A stretch of DNA of 64,000 bases from Lachnospiraceae bacterium UBA1818 (GTDB lineage Bacteria > Bacillota > Clostridia > Lachnospirales > Lachnospiraceae), in assembly GCA_904419285.1 (NCBI GenBank), contig CAJFQZ010000004.1, positions 1 through 64,000 on the forward strand, in the 5' to 3' direction. Shown here in pieces: positions 18,701 through 27,095 of the stretch (its first letter is position 1; every line of letters starts with the position of its first letter). A program made the position numbers and the translations under genes. Below the pieces are notes generated by a model. The model was given only the letters and a program-made list of their open reading frames with translations. It made no database searches and was not told the origin of the DNA.

Positions 18701-20437
18701 GCACAGCGGTTTGAGGTCCTGTACGTGGGAGACGGATATTATCAAATTCTGGCGGAGCATTCCGGCAAGGCCCTGGATATTCTCAATGCATCAACAGCCG
18801 GTGGGGCGAATGTCCAGCAGTATGATCAGAATGGGTCAGATGCACAGTTGTGGAGATTTATTGATGCAGGCGGCGGTACCGTTTATATTCAGTCAAAATT
18901 AGGGACGGTTCTGGACATAAGTGGAGCTGTTGCTGCGTCAGGGTCTAATGTTCAGATGAGTTCCGGTATGGGAATGAAACAAAGTCAGAAATGGGTTCTT
19001 GAAAAATCAGAGTACAGGCCGGTTGAGGACGGACTATATAGTCTGCGCAGTGCAGTACATACCGAATATGCTGTAGATATAGCGAATGCGTCTAAAGCGG
19101 ATAATGCAAATGCATGGCTGTACTATTACAATGGTTCGGAACCACAGCAGTTTGAAGCAGAGTATGTCGGAAATGGATATTATAAACTGACGGCTAAGCA
19201 TTCGGGTATGGTTTTAGAATGTGATTCTTCCACATACAAAGCAGGAGCAAATGTGAGACAGGGTGTGTGGGACGGCTCGGATGGCCAGCTCTGGAAGTTT
19301 GTTTCGGCGGGGAACAGCAGTTATTATGTGAAGTCAAAAACGGGAACCGTTCTTGATATCAACAGCGCTGTATATGCTGCCGGCACAAATGTCCAGACAT
19401 ATAAGGCGAATGGGACGGATGCCCAGAAATGGAAGCTGAATAAGGAGTATGAGAGAGTTGATATAGAAGAAGGCGTCTATACAATTCAGACTTCATTAAA
19501 CAAAGAACGCGTTTTGGATATACTGGGAGCTTCATCAGCAAATGGGGCAAATGTTCAGATATATACCAGCAACGATACATCGGCTCAGCAGTTTAAAATT
19601 ACAGCAGTCAGAGACGGATATTATAAAATTGAGAATATGTCCTCCGGAAAGGTGCTTGATATTGCGAATGCATCCCGTGCTTCAGGGGCGAATGTACAAC
19701 AGTACAGCTGGAATAATTCTGATGCACAGCTCTGGAGATTTCTGGATGCAGGAAACGGGAAATACTTTATCCAGTCAAAACTTGGAACGGTTCTGGATCT
19801 TCTGAACGCGGTTACTACTCCCGGGAATAATGTTCAGGCCTATGAACTGAACCTTTCAGACGCACAGAAATGGGTGCTGAGAAGCGAAGAGGTATTATAT
19901 AGAATAATGGGAGAAACATCCGTTACAGTTTCTCAGATGGTATCTTTTTACAAAGACAATGCAAAGGTATCCTATCCTTACGGCAAAACAGATGTACCTA
20001 CGATCAATGAGTTCTGCAAGATTTACATAGAGGAATGCGAGGCGGAGGGCGTAAAAGCTGAAGTTGCATTTGCACAGGCTATGATGGAAACAGCTTTTCT
20101 GAGATTCGGCGGAGAAGTTGACAAAGATCAATATAATTTCGCCGGTCTCGGAGCAGTAGGAAATGGAGTTAAGGGAGAGAGTTTTCCAGATATCAGGACT
20201 GGAATACGAGCGCAGGTTCAGCATCTGAAGGCCTATGCATCAACTGAGCCATTAAAGCTTGAACAGGTGGACAATCGCTTCGGATACGTGAAACGCGGTG
20301 TGGCTGAGTATGTGGAGTGGCTTGGAATGCAGGAAAATCCGAACTCAACAGACAGTGTAAAGTATGGATGGGCTTCGGTAGAAAATTATGGGTATAACAT
20401 AGTGAATTTATATATTACTCCGATGAAGGAGTATTAA
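15749..20437 (+). CDS. secreted amidase with six ricin-type lectin domains and a glucosaminidase
   Basis: A 1,562-residue cell-wall hydrolase. The ATG at 15749 is 8 nt after AGGAG and opens a signal peptide (KKIISKLTAVILLICMIAG). An acidic linker and a short beta-rich region follow. The amidase_3 domain (about 290-495) has zinc-ligand and catalytic positions in DPGHD, LREEDLTL, SFHLNS and VEHAFIS. Six ricin B-type trefoil domains of about 140 residues (about 509-1376) repeat the AQ(L/K)WKF/L and GYYKI motifs. A glucosaminidase-like domain follows (about 1385-1562; AFAQAMMETAFLRFGG, YNFAGLGA). It should cut both the stem-peptide amide bond and the glycan. The gene is monocistronic next to the polysaccharide locus, so the lectins may bind that polymer (inference). 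No sortase signal is seen. Confidence 0.9.
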   Translation: MKKIISKLTAVILLICMIAGNIPTGVVYGAESGQTGSGQTTVSDESEGNAEPDGQTEAEDNSSVSQGDEAGEAQASENETPDVSEETQESKVENSAVQSEEKEQATEEQPEEIDTYSEEQNDLHYIYIESPYLQTPGIQRIVFSFENAFENYEGISITVMNTEGVQEDWALSRNVDNLYLFEKQFDDETSTGVYEVISFNVERNGAVERIDADAFETEAQFGVNQEYQGIEELAPIDEEQAAEAADVDASVVTIDENGVTEAQDSIASALEEAGASTPTTFSDISGRSSDIVVALDPGHDSTHAGASAFGLREEDLTLKIANYCKEELETYAGVSVFMTRTSSACPHPGGSSGSDIAERAAAAAAAGAKIYVSFHLNSSTASSAAGAEVIIPNNNWKPQVGQDGRALAEQIMAELTKLGLADRGIYSKDTTINERYPDNSLSDYFAVQIYNKENGIPGIIVEHAFISNSNDVNRFLASESGLKQLGAADAAGIAKYLGLSKMGTKVSVKEGTYVIQSALVSDKVVEVPSASQNAVSIALGSKDESKSSQRFEIVSTGDGYYNIIAEHSGKALEVKGGSSAAGTAIQQNTLNRNSLAQKWCFMSAGDGYYYLCSALGTYMDVQSAVNSSGTPVWTYTFNGSTAQKWKLTESDYHPIANGTYTLGNGLNTNLVLDVDSASQADYANIQLYTSNNTSAQRFEITYAGGGYYKIIAEHSGKALDILNASNAGGANVQQYTWNGSDAQLWKFVDAGNGMYYVRSKLGTVLGLSKESAAAGTNVCMQNMSQTNSKKWRITESESRPIKDGKYVISNILSEYQVLCVKNGNVELGTYAGTGDQIFNIIYVGNGYYKIVSEATSKSFDVYSGLAAAGTNLREWTWNGSDAQLWKFIENGDGSFYIRSKLGTVVDVSGGVIQAGRNVQMYTMNGSSAQKWKLDSGRASVDTISIENGTYTIQNSTNTKQVLDVNSALTGNGANVQTYASNNTSAQRFEVLYVGDGYYQILAEHSGKALDILNASTAGGANVQQYDQNGSDAQLWRFIDAGGGTVYIQSKLGTVLDISGAVAASGSNVQMSSGMGMKQSQKWVLEKSEYRPVEDGLYSLRSAVHTEYAVDIANASKADNANAWLYYYNGSEPQQFEAEYVGNGYYKLTAKHSGMVLECDSSTYKAGANVRQGVWDGSDGQLWKFVSAGNSSYYVKSKTGTVLDINSAVYAAGTNVQTYKANGTDAQKWKLNKEYERVDIEEGVYTIQTSLNKERVLDILGASSANGANVQIYTSNDTSAQQFKITAVRDGYYKIENMSSGKVLDIANASRASGANVQQYSWNNSDAQLWRFLDAGNGKYFIQSKLGTVLDLLNAVTTPGNNVQAYELNLSDAQKWVLRSEEVLYRIMGETSVTVSQMVSFYKDNAKVSYPYGKTDVPTINEFCKIYIEECEAEGVKAEVAFAQAMMETAFLRFGGEVDKDQYNFAGLGAVGNGVKGESFPDIRTGIRAQVQHLKAYASTEPLKLEQVDNRFGYVKRGVAEYVEWLGMQENPNSTDSVKYGWASVENYGYNIVNLYITPMKEY
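17275..19880 (+). repeat. six tandem ricin-type lectin modules in coding sequence
   Basis: Six modules at about 17281-17690, 17719-18126, 18160-18543, 18592-19000, 19030-19437 and 19474-19881. Each has paired sub-blocks with conserved GYYKI-HSGK-LDI and GSDAQLWKF-LGTVLD segments. Modules 2, 4 and 6 look most alike, while module 3 is the most degenerate in its first sub-block. This is protein-level repetition; the DNA is diverged. Confidence 0.85.
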
Positions 20438-20440
20438 AAG

Positions 20441-20482
20441 AAAAGGCTTCCCAAAGAGTGTGATCTGAGGAAAGCCTTTTAG
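20441..20482 (+). terminator. intrinsic terminator after the lectin-hydrolase gene
   Basis: AAAAGGCTT (20441-20449) pairs with AAGCCTTTT (20472-20480), extended by CC/GG with one bulged A; loop about 16 nt. It separates the hydrolase from the polysaccharide locus. Confidence 0.7.
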
Positions 20483-20504
20483 ATTAAATGTTAAACTGCA
20501 TGGC

Positions 20505-20533
20505 TTGAAATAGAAAAACAGATATTGTATACT
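20505..20533 (+). promoter_or_regulatory. sigma-A-type promoter opening the polysaccharide locus
   Basis: TTGAAA (20505-20510), 17-bp spacer, TATACT (20528-20533), giving a leader of about 67 nt before the ATG at 20607. Spacing is ideal and both hexamers match at five of six positions. Confidence 0.75.
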
Positions 20534-20606
20534 AACTAAGATATTGTCCAAAACAGAAACTTATTTATTTTGTTTAGAATAGGAATTTATTAAGGAGATA
20601 AGTGTA

Positions 20607-22439
20607 ATGTTAAAAGGAAAAGACAAAGAGAAACTTTTCGTCAATATCGGAAGCATGATATCTGCTTTTGCGGCAGTGTTCTCTGCAAACAAAATTCTGA
20701 CTGACGGTTCGCTCCGCCTGTCTGACAGCGTGATGTCTGTCATATTGTTTGCCGCGTTTTTTGCTGTTATAAAATATGCCATAGAAAAATGTCAGGAAAT
20801 TTCGTGGGCATTTGCAGTTGTTTCGGGAATCTTGTTTGCGGTTTTGTGGGTTCTTGGCGATAACCTGACTTCATCAGATTATACGATGATCGCATCGTGG
20901 AGAACATGGGCAAAAATAGTGCTGATAATCCCCCTTTTTATATCCGTTTTTCATATTCTGGAAAAGATGATTTTTCTGGCAGCAGAAAAATATAGAAACA
21001 GAACAGAAAATAGCCTTTTGAAAAATGATAAAGCGGGATTCATAATAACCTTCGTTCTTATATTGATCAGCTGGATCCCGGTTTTCCTCGCGGCTTTTCC
21101 GGGGATTTATGCCTATGATGCTGTTACCCAGACCGCTGAATTCTATGCGGATGCAGGATTGAGCGGGCATCATCCCATTGCGCATACGGCTCTTTTATGG
21201 GGACTGATCTCTCTTGGCAGGACTTTGTTCGGTTCTTATGGTGCGGGAATGGCTCTGTATTCTATCGTGCAGATGCTTATCATGGCATCCATTTTTGCTT
21301 ATGTGATCCATATGCTGAAGAAATGGAACTGCCCGAAGATCATCAGAGTGTGCTGCCTCCTTTTTTATATGTTTGTTCCGGTACATTCTGTGCTGGCGAT
21401 CAGTGCAACGAAGGACGTTCTTTTTTCAGGTTTTTTCACTCTTGTCGTTCTTTTTCTGGTGGATTTCAGTATGGATGCGGACAGCTTTATGAGGTCTCCG
21501 TTCAAATGGATTCGGTTTATACTTGCAGTATTCGCCATGGCGGCATTCAGGAATAATGGGATCTATGCGTTCGTTGTCTGTATACCGTTTATTATCTGGA
21601 CAGGCAGAAAGTATTGGAAGAAAGCGGTGGCTTTGTGTCTGTGCTGCATATTAATCTATGGAGTGTACAGCGGTCCGGTTAATACAATGCTGGGCGTGGA
21701 ACCGGGAAATTTCAGGGAAGCATTAAGTGTTCCTATCCAGCAGCTTTCCAGAGCAATGCTGTATAATTCGGATGAGCTGACAGCGGAAGAAAAGCAGAAG
21801 ATAGCGGAATTGATTCCGGATTATATGAATTATACTCCAAGAATATCCGACTCGACAAAAGGAACATTTCAGACTGAAAAGATGAAAGAAGATGTCATCG
21901 GATTTATAAAACTGTGGATCAGTGTCGGAATAAAAGCTCCGATCACCTATATTGATGCATTTATGAGCAACAGTATCGGGTTCTGGTATCCGGACATGCA
22001 GTATCCTGATTCGGGAGCGTTTCACGCGTATATCGAATATGAAAATACGCCCTATGACTTCCATACGGGTGGAGAATATGTCATGGATGATTCTTTTCTT
22101 CTGATCGAAAGAGACAGTAAACTGCCGGCGTTGGACAGGGCTCTGCACAACTGGGTCTATGATGTGAGCCACCAGCGGATCCCGGTTATTTCAATGCTTT
22201 TCAGTGTGGGAATGTATGCCTGGATCCTTCTTATCACAGTGATTTTATGCATCTGCAGGAAACAGTGGGAAATGCTTCCTGCCTGTATGTTTTTAGTCGG
22301 TCTCTGGCTGACGTTACTGCTGTCGCCGGTTGTCGTATACAGATATGGATATGCTTTGGGAATCTGTATCCCGGTTATGCTGGCAGTGTGCCTAAAATTC
22401 TGCTGTGGCACTGCCAAATGTGCGGGTTTGGCCAAATAA
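20607..22439 (+). CDS. DUF6020-like polytopic membrane protein (paralogue 1)
   Basis: A 610-residue protein with about 12 hydrophobic helices. An extracytoplasmic loop after a helix carries FPGIYAYDAVTQ, then HHPIAHT, SATKDVLFSGFF, FRNNGIYAF, a soluble segment (SVPIQQLSRAM to FWYPDMQYPD) and three C-terminal helices. The same motifs in the same order occur in the protein at 31837, so the two are paralogues. I connect it to the DUF6020 family found in surface-polysaccharide loci. An acidic residue in the first large outside loop followed by many helices resembles GT-C glycosyltransferases, which use polyprenyl-phosphate sugars; this is inference. It is the first gene of the operon, 80 bp before the ABC permease. 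Confidence 0.75.
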   Translation: MLKGKDKEKLFVNIGSMISAFAAVFSANKILTDGSLRLSDSVMSVILFAAFFAVIKYAIEKCQEISWAFAVVSGILFAVLWVLGDNLTSSDYTMIASWRTWAKIVLIIPLFISVFHILEKMIFLAAEKYRNRTENSLLKNDKAGFIITFVLILISWIPVFLAAFPGIYAYDAVTQTAEFYADAGLSGHHPIAHTALLWGLISLGRTLFGSYGAGMALYSIVQMLIMASIFAYVIHMLKKWNCPKIIRVCCLLFYMFVPVHSVLAISATKDVLFSGFFTLVVLFLVDFSMDADSFMRSPFKWIRFILAVFAMAAFRNNGIYAFVVCIPFIIWTGRKYWKKAVALCLCCILIYGVYSGPVNTMLGVEPGNFREALSVPIQQLSRAMLYNSDELTAEEKQKIAELIPDYMNYTPRISDSTKGTFQTEKMKEDVIGFIKLWISVGIKAPITYIDAFMSNSIGFWYPDMQYPDSGAFHAYIEYENTPYDFHTGGEYVMDDSFLLIERDSKLPALDRALHNWVYDVSHQRIPVISMLFSVGMYAWILLITVILCICRKQWEMLPACMFLVGLWLTLLLSPVVVYRYGYALGICIPVMLAVCLKFCCGTAKCAGLAK

Positions 22440-22518
22440 GGATGATTGTCTTGAAATATGCGGATGAATGGCGTATACTTATACAGAATGTAAAAAATAG
22501 AAAGAAAAGGTGGAGCTA

Positions 22519-23322
22519 ATGTATATAAAAAATATATTAGACAATTTTAAAAAGTATTCGTTTTTGTTGAAACAATTGGTTGCCAGAGATTTTAAAGTCA
22601 AATATAAACGGTCTGTGCTGGGAGTTCTCTGGAGCCTGTTATATCCGGTGCTGATGATGGCTGTCATGGCAGTCGTGTTTTCAAATGTGTTTAAGTTTTC
22701 TGTTCCGGGCGTGAATTACCTGGTTTACCTGATGACAGGCTTAACCTTCTTCAACTACTATAATGAGGCATCAAATCTTGCAATGAGTTCGGTAGTAGGG
22801 AACTTCTCTCTTCTGAATAAAATTTATATTCCGAAGTATATTTTCCCTTTGTCAAAGTGTCTGTTTGTGGGGATTAACTTTCTGCTGACGTTGATTCCGC
22901 TTTATGCGGTTATTCTTCTGAGCGGAAGCGGGGAGACAAAATGCCATATTACGGTAATCCATCTGCTGCTGCCGTATTCTTTCCTCTGCCTGCTCATATT
23001 TACAATCGGCATTAGTTTTATACTGTCTACAATATCCGTTTTTTTACGGGATATGTTTTACATTTATGGAATTGTTCTTACGATTTTGTCATACTTTACA
23101 CCGATTATGTATGACATTTCCATGCTGGATCCGATCATTCAGAAAGTGCTGAAGCTGAATCCGCTGTATCATTACATTACATTTGCAAGAACAATTATAC
23201 TGTATGATCAGGTTCCTTCACTGAGGAGTTTTGTGATCTGCGGCGCATCCTGCTTGATCGTATTTATTGCGGGTGTAATAATATTTAAGAAGAATCAGGA
23301 TAAATTTATCTATTATATGTAA
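22519..23322 (+). CDS. polysaccharide ABC exporter permease (Wzm/TagG type)
   Basis: Membrane half of an ABC-2 type exporter that moves undecaprenyl-linked polysaccharide or teichoic-acid polymer across the membrane. 267 residues from ATG 22519, chosen because AAAGGTGG precedes it, over the in-frame GTG at 22510. The N-terminal signature LVARDFKVKYKRSVLGVLWSL is typical, with six hydrophobic segments following. It is directly followed by its ATPase (19 bp), so the pair forms a complete exporter. TagG-like and Wzm-like functions cannot be separated from sequence alone. Confidence 0.92.
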   Translation: MYIKNILDNFKKYSFLLKQLVARDFKVKYKRSVLGVLWSLLYPVLMMAVMAVVFSNVFKFSVPGVNYLVYLMTGLTFFNYYNEASNLAMSSVVGNFSLLNKIYIPKYIFPLSKCLFVGINFLLTLIPLYAVILLSGSGETKCHITVIHLLLPYSFLCLLIFTIGISFILSTISVFLRDMFYIYGIVLTILSYFTPIMYDISMLDPIIQKVLKLNPLYHYITFARTIILYDQVPSLRSFVICGASCLIVFIAGVIIFKKNQDKFIYYM

Positions 23323-23341
23323 TATAAATTTGGAGGAAATT

Positions 23342-24088
23342 ATGATTGAAGTTCAAAACGTGTCAATGCGGTTTAATCTGGGAATCGAGAAAAATAATTC
23401 TCTTAAACAGATGGCAGTGGATTTGTTTAATAAAAAGGCAAGAGAGAAGAAAAAAAAGAATAATGAATTCTGGGCGCTGCAGGATGTGAGCTTTAAGGTA
23501 GAAAAAGGAGAGGTGCTTGGCTTTGTCGGATCGAACGGAGCCGGAAAGTCGACATTACTTAAAATTGTAGCCGGTGTTATGAAACCCACAAAGGGAAAAG
23601 TACTGGTTGGCGGAAATATCTGTCCGATGATCGAACTGGGGGCAGGATTTGATTTGGATCTGAATGCAAGGGAGAATATCTATCTGAATGGTGCTGTCAT
23701 GGGATACTCCAAGAGCTTTCTGGACAGTAAATTTCAGGAAATCGTAGATTTTTCTGAACTGCAGGATTTCCTTGATGTGCCGGTGAGAAATTTCTCCTCA
23801 GGTATGGTTGCCAGACTTGCTTTCTCGGTAGCTACGATTGTTGATCCTGAAATCCTGATCGTGGATGAGATTCTGTCAGTAGGAGATTTGAACTTCCAGA
23901 ATAAGAGTGAGAATAAAATGAGAAGCCTGATTTCCGGAGGAACTACTGTTCTGTATGTGTCTCATTCTATAAAATCAATTGAAAGTCTTTGCGACCGCGT
24001 AGTATGGCTTGAGCATGGAAAAGTCATTATGGTGGGAAAGACGGATGATGTCTGCAAAGCTTATTATGAGAGCCAGATGGGCAAATAG
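23342..24088 (+). CDS. polysaccharide ABC exporter ATPase (Wzt/TagH type)
   Basis: Cytoplasmic ATPase powering the exporter encoded just upstream. 248 residues from ATG 23342 (GGAGG 5 nt upstream); an in-frame TTG at 23330 is less likely. Walker A GSNGAGKSTLLK is near residue 63, the signature FSSGMVARLAF near 155 and Walker B ILIVDEILSVGD near 178. It ends soon after the nucleotide-binding domain, so it lacks the C-terminal carbohydrate-binding domain of long Wzt proteins. Chain recognition is therefore unlikely to come from this subunit. Confidence 0.93.
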   Translation: MIEVQNVSMRFNLGIEKNNSLKQMAVDLFNKKAREKKKKNNEFWALQDVSFKVEKGEVLGFVGSNGAGKSTLLKIVAGVMKPTKGKVLVGGNICPMIELGAGFDLDLNARENIYLNGAVMGYSKSFLDSKFQEIVDFSELQDFLDVPVRNFSSGMVARLAFSVATIVDPEILIVDEILSVGDLNFQNKSENKMRSLISGGTTVLYVSHSIKSIESLCDRVVWLEHGKVIMVGKTDDVCKAYYESQMGK

Positions 24089-24120
24089 GATATTTATACT
24101 TGAACAGTGAAAGGTGACTT

Positions 24121-26793
24121 ATGGAAAAAATAATTTTGCATAAAGAAGATTTTGGAGCTGACGGACAGCTGCTTAGAAATCCAGATACAGAAAAAATGAT
24201 TGTTGCGTCAAAAAAAAGCGTATATCTGAAAGATGCAGAGGCGAAGTATTGTAAGATATGTTTTAAAGGAAATGCTGAAAATGCCGGCGGATATTTGATT
24301 ATTAACGGGGAATATGATGTCCCTGTTAATTCTGTTTCTGTCATGGAGATCAAACCCCCGGTTTGTATGGATATAGCAATTGCGGTCTCAGCAGAATCTG
24401 AACTGTATATTGATGAAATATCATTTGAAGAACTGGACGCCTATGAAGATCTCACAGAACAGTGTGATGAAGAAAATAATGTACTAGTGATTACGCCGGA
24501 CTATCCCTCCAGTATTAATCTTTATCTCTGCGCATTTGCCCATTCACGCAACAGGGAGTATCTTGAAGCAGGGGTGCATTTTCAGGTGGCATCTATCTCT
24601 GTAAACAACTGGTATGAAACCGTATATACGATAGACGGTATCCCTGTTTTTCAGGGAACCTATGAATCGTTAAAGAAGCTGCTCAGTACGCGCAGATATA
24701 AAACGATAGTGACACATTTCGTAGAAGAAAATTTGTACAGCGTATTTGACGGCTATGTCTATCCTACAGATCAGCTCATTTTTATCTGCCATGGGCCTGA
24801 AACCACTTACCGGTTTATTGAAAATATTACGAGACCGTATTTTACCAGGCCTATTACGAAATCTGCACATGAAGAGTCATTTAATTTAAGGGATAAGTTC
24901 CTTAAGAAGTATTCTCAGATGGAAAATGTGGAGTGGGTATTTGTCTCTGAGTGGCTGAAGGAGTTTTCGGAGAAGCATCTGTGTCTGAAATTCAAAAACA
25001 GCAGGGTTATCAGTAATGTTATAAATGAGTCCCTTTTCCCGTATCAGCCGAAAAAGGCGGAAGACAGGAAAAAGATACTTATTTTGAGAAAATTTGATAA
25101 TATCATGGTCCATTCCGTGGATCAGAGTGTGAAGGCTATTCTGGAACTGGCGAAAAGAGACTTCTTTAATGAGCTTACATTTGAAGTGTATGGTGACGGA
25201 AAGTATTATGATGTATTGATTGATCCGATCAAAAAGTTCAAAAATGTTCATCTGCACAGAACGTTTATTCCAAACGACAGAATCTCAGAGATTCATAAAA
25301 ACTGCGGAATTCTGCTGATCCCGTCCAGACATGACACACAGGGAGTCGCCATGGGGGAGGGCGCATCATCAGGTCTGGTAGTGGTCGGATCCAGAGTGAC
25401 ATGCATCCCGTATTTTATGAATCAGAAGAAATTCCATACTCTGGCGGATCCGGAAGATCCGGTTGAACTTGCAGATATCATAGAACGGCTTTATAGAAAC
25501 CCGGATGAATATCTGGAAATCAGCAGGGGAATGTCAGAGCATATCAGGAGCCTCTGCAGTACATCTCAGACTGTAAAAAAAGAAATAGATCTGATCAATG
25601 AAAAGATAAAGCTTGCGGAAAGCAGTACGTTACAACTGAAAAAGCTTCCGGCAGAACAGCCGGTTCTGTCCATTGTCGTACCGGCGTACAATGTGGAAAA
25701 ATATCTTGAAAAATGCATTGTTTCACTGCTGAATTATGAAGAAAGCTATAAAACAGAGGTTATTGTTGTCAATGATGGCTCAACTGACAGAACAAGTGAG
25801 ATCGCAAAAAAAATGGCAGCGGTTTCGAATGGCATCGTGAAAGTCATTGACAAGGAAAATGGCGGGCACGGATCGACGATCAATGCCGGATTGAAAGCCG
25901 CGACAGGAAAATATTTCCGCCTGATTGATGGCGATGACTGGGTAGACAGCGGAGAATTGGAAAAATTGGTCTCAATTTTGGAAAAGGAAGACGCTGATCT
26001 TGTACTTACAAAGGGATCTTATGCGTATATCGAAAAAAGCTTATTTGAGACGATCGTAGATTATGATACTTTGGAAGAAAGCCGAAAATACCATTTTGAG
26101 GATTTGATCTATTACGGTTATGGATTTAAAGAACACGGCCCACTGCTTTCCACTTCAAATTATAAGACGGAATTATTAAGAAAGGCAGATTTCAGAATCA
26201 GTGAGAAGAAGCCGTACGTTGATATGGAATTTAATTCTTTCAGTATTCAGTATATCGATACGGTAAAGTTTTACGATCTCGACATCTATCGGTATTTAAT
26301 TGGCCGGGAAGGACAGACGGTTTCTAAAGATTACTGGAGAAAGAAATATAAGGATCATGCATTTATAATCTTCAATATTTTGAATACAATAGCAGGAAAA
26401 GATTACAGCAGGGCAAAACGAGAGTATATTAACCGTTATATTATTTCGCAGATGGTAGATTCTCAGGTATATATGTACGATGCGGTAATGGCTTGGGATG
26501 AATTAGATGCTTTCCTGAGCAGGCTTCGAAAGTTTACAGATGCTTATCAGGCATCGATCGACTACATCAACCAGAAAGAGGGAAATTCTCAGCTTATTCT
26601 GGCAATGTATAAAAAACATAATGGAAACTCTCCGATAATTATTCCTGGTATTTGTGAGACAATTCATGACGCAGAATTATTATCTAAAAGAGGGGATAAG
26701 CATAAGTCAATTAAATGGTACCTTAAAAAAGGAATAAAATGTGTCTTCCCATATGGAATTGTACGAATCATTGTACGAAGAAGAAATGGATAA
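24121..26793 (+). CDS. fused GT4-GT2 glycosyltransferase
   Basis: An 890-residue protein joining two transferases. Residues 1-120 form a small beta-rich unit I do not recognise. About 121-500 resemble GT4 (GT-B fold), with a C-terminal acidic motif region RHDTQGVAMGEGASSGL. About 515-870 are a GT2 (GT-A fold): SIVVPAYNVEKYLEKCI, VVNDGSTDRTSEIA, NGGHGSTINAG, and the metal-binding DGDDW. One polypeptide may thus add two sugars in sequence. The GT2 half is closely similar to the stand-alone GT2 at 27096, with shared motifs NGGHGSTIN and IYRY(L/F)IGR. Soluble, no signal; it should act on the cytoplasmic lipid-linked chain. Confidence 0.88.
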   Translation: MEKIILHKEDFGADGQLLRNPDTEKMIVASKKSVYLKDAEAKYCKICFKGNAENAGGYLIINGEYDVPVNSVSVMEIKPPVCMDIAIAVSAESELYIDEISFEELDAYEDLTEQCDEENNVLVITPDYPSSINLYLCAFAHSRNREYLEAGVHFQVASISVNNWYETVYTIDGIPVFQGTYESLKKLLSTRRYKTIVTHFVEENLYSVFDGYVYPTDQLIFICHGPETTYRFIENITRPYFTRPITKSAHEESFNLRDKFLKKYSQMENVEWVFVSEWLKEFSEKHLCLKFKNSRVISNVINESLFPYQPKKAEDRKKILILRKFDNIMVHSVDQSVKAILELAKRDFFNELTFEVYGDGKYYDVLIDPIKKFKNVHLHRTFIPNDRISEIHKNCGILLIPSRHDTQGVAMGEGASSGLVVVGSRVTCIPYFMNQKKFHTLADPEDPVELADIIERLYRNPDEYLEISRGMSEHIRSLCSTSQTVKKEIDLINEKIKLAESSTLQLKKLPAEQPVLSIVVPAYNVEKYLEKCIVSLLNYEESYKTEVIVVNDGSTDRTSEIAKKMAAVSNGIVKVIDKENGGHGSTINAGLKAATGKYFRLIDGDDWVDSGELEKLVSILEKEDADLVLTKGSYAYIEKSLFETIVDYDTLEESRKYHFEDLIYYGYGFKEHGPLLSTSNYKTELLRKADFRISEKKPYVDMEFNSFSIQYIDTVKFYDLDIYRYLIGREGQTVSKDYWRKKYKDHAFIIFNILNTIAGKDYSRAKREYINRYIISQMVDSQVYMYDAVMAWDELDAFLSRLRKFTDAYQASIDYINQKEGNSQLILAMYKKHNGNSPIIIPGICETIHDAELLSKRGDKHKSIKWYLKKGIKCVFPYGIVRIIVRRRNG

Positions 26794-27095
26794 GCCAGAT
26801 TCCGCGACAGTTTTCTAGCAAACCAGTTTGACACTTTGGTTTTTGGGGGAGTCTTCTTAGTTATTTGATGTAGTTGGAAAAAAGGCAGTTTTATCATTGA
26901 TAAAGGAAATTTTTGAAGAGCATTGCTCTGCTTCTATAGAGAGCGGGAAAAAGGGTATATTCTCTTGTATTAAACACAAGCAAATTGGCTTTCACGGGCT
27001 GAAAAATTGTGTGTGCATTTCAAATTATCAAAGAGATTTGCAATAGGATGAATAATTAGGCATACAAAGAAATGTGTACTGTGAGGTAAAAAGGT
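26794..27095 (+). other. 302-bp gap with a decayed open frame, no gene recognised
   Basis: The only gap of about 300 bp inside the polysaccharide operon. One plus-strand frame from about 26860 to 27044 is open for roughly 60 codons with no ATG (it contains GKKAVLSLIKEIFEEHC), ends at TAG, and is preceded by a stop. The first 60 bp look unlike the rest of the locus. No terminator hairpin or strong promoter was seen. It may be the scar of a lost gene or IS element; nothing can be named. Confidence 0.35.

Noticed and set aside
17275-19880. Repetitive DNA as a possible CRISPR or satellite array
   Set aside because: The repetition is at protein level (ricin-type lectin modules); the nucleotide units differ, are about 400 bp long and are fully coding.
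26664-26897. 77-codon minus-strand frame over the end of the fusion GT and the gap
   Set aside because: Mostly antisense of the conserved gene; the gap portion has no transposase motif and no inverted repeats were seen.
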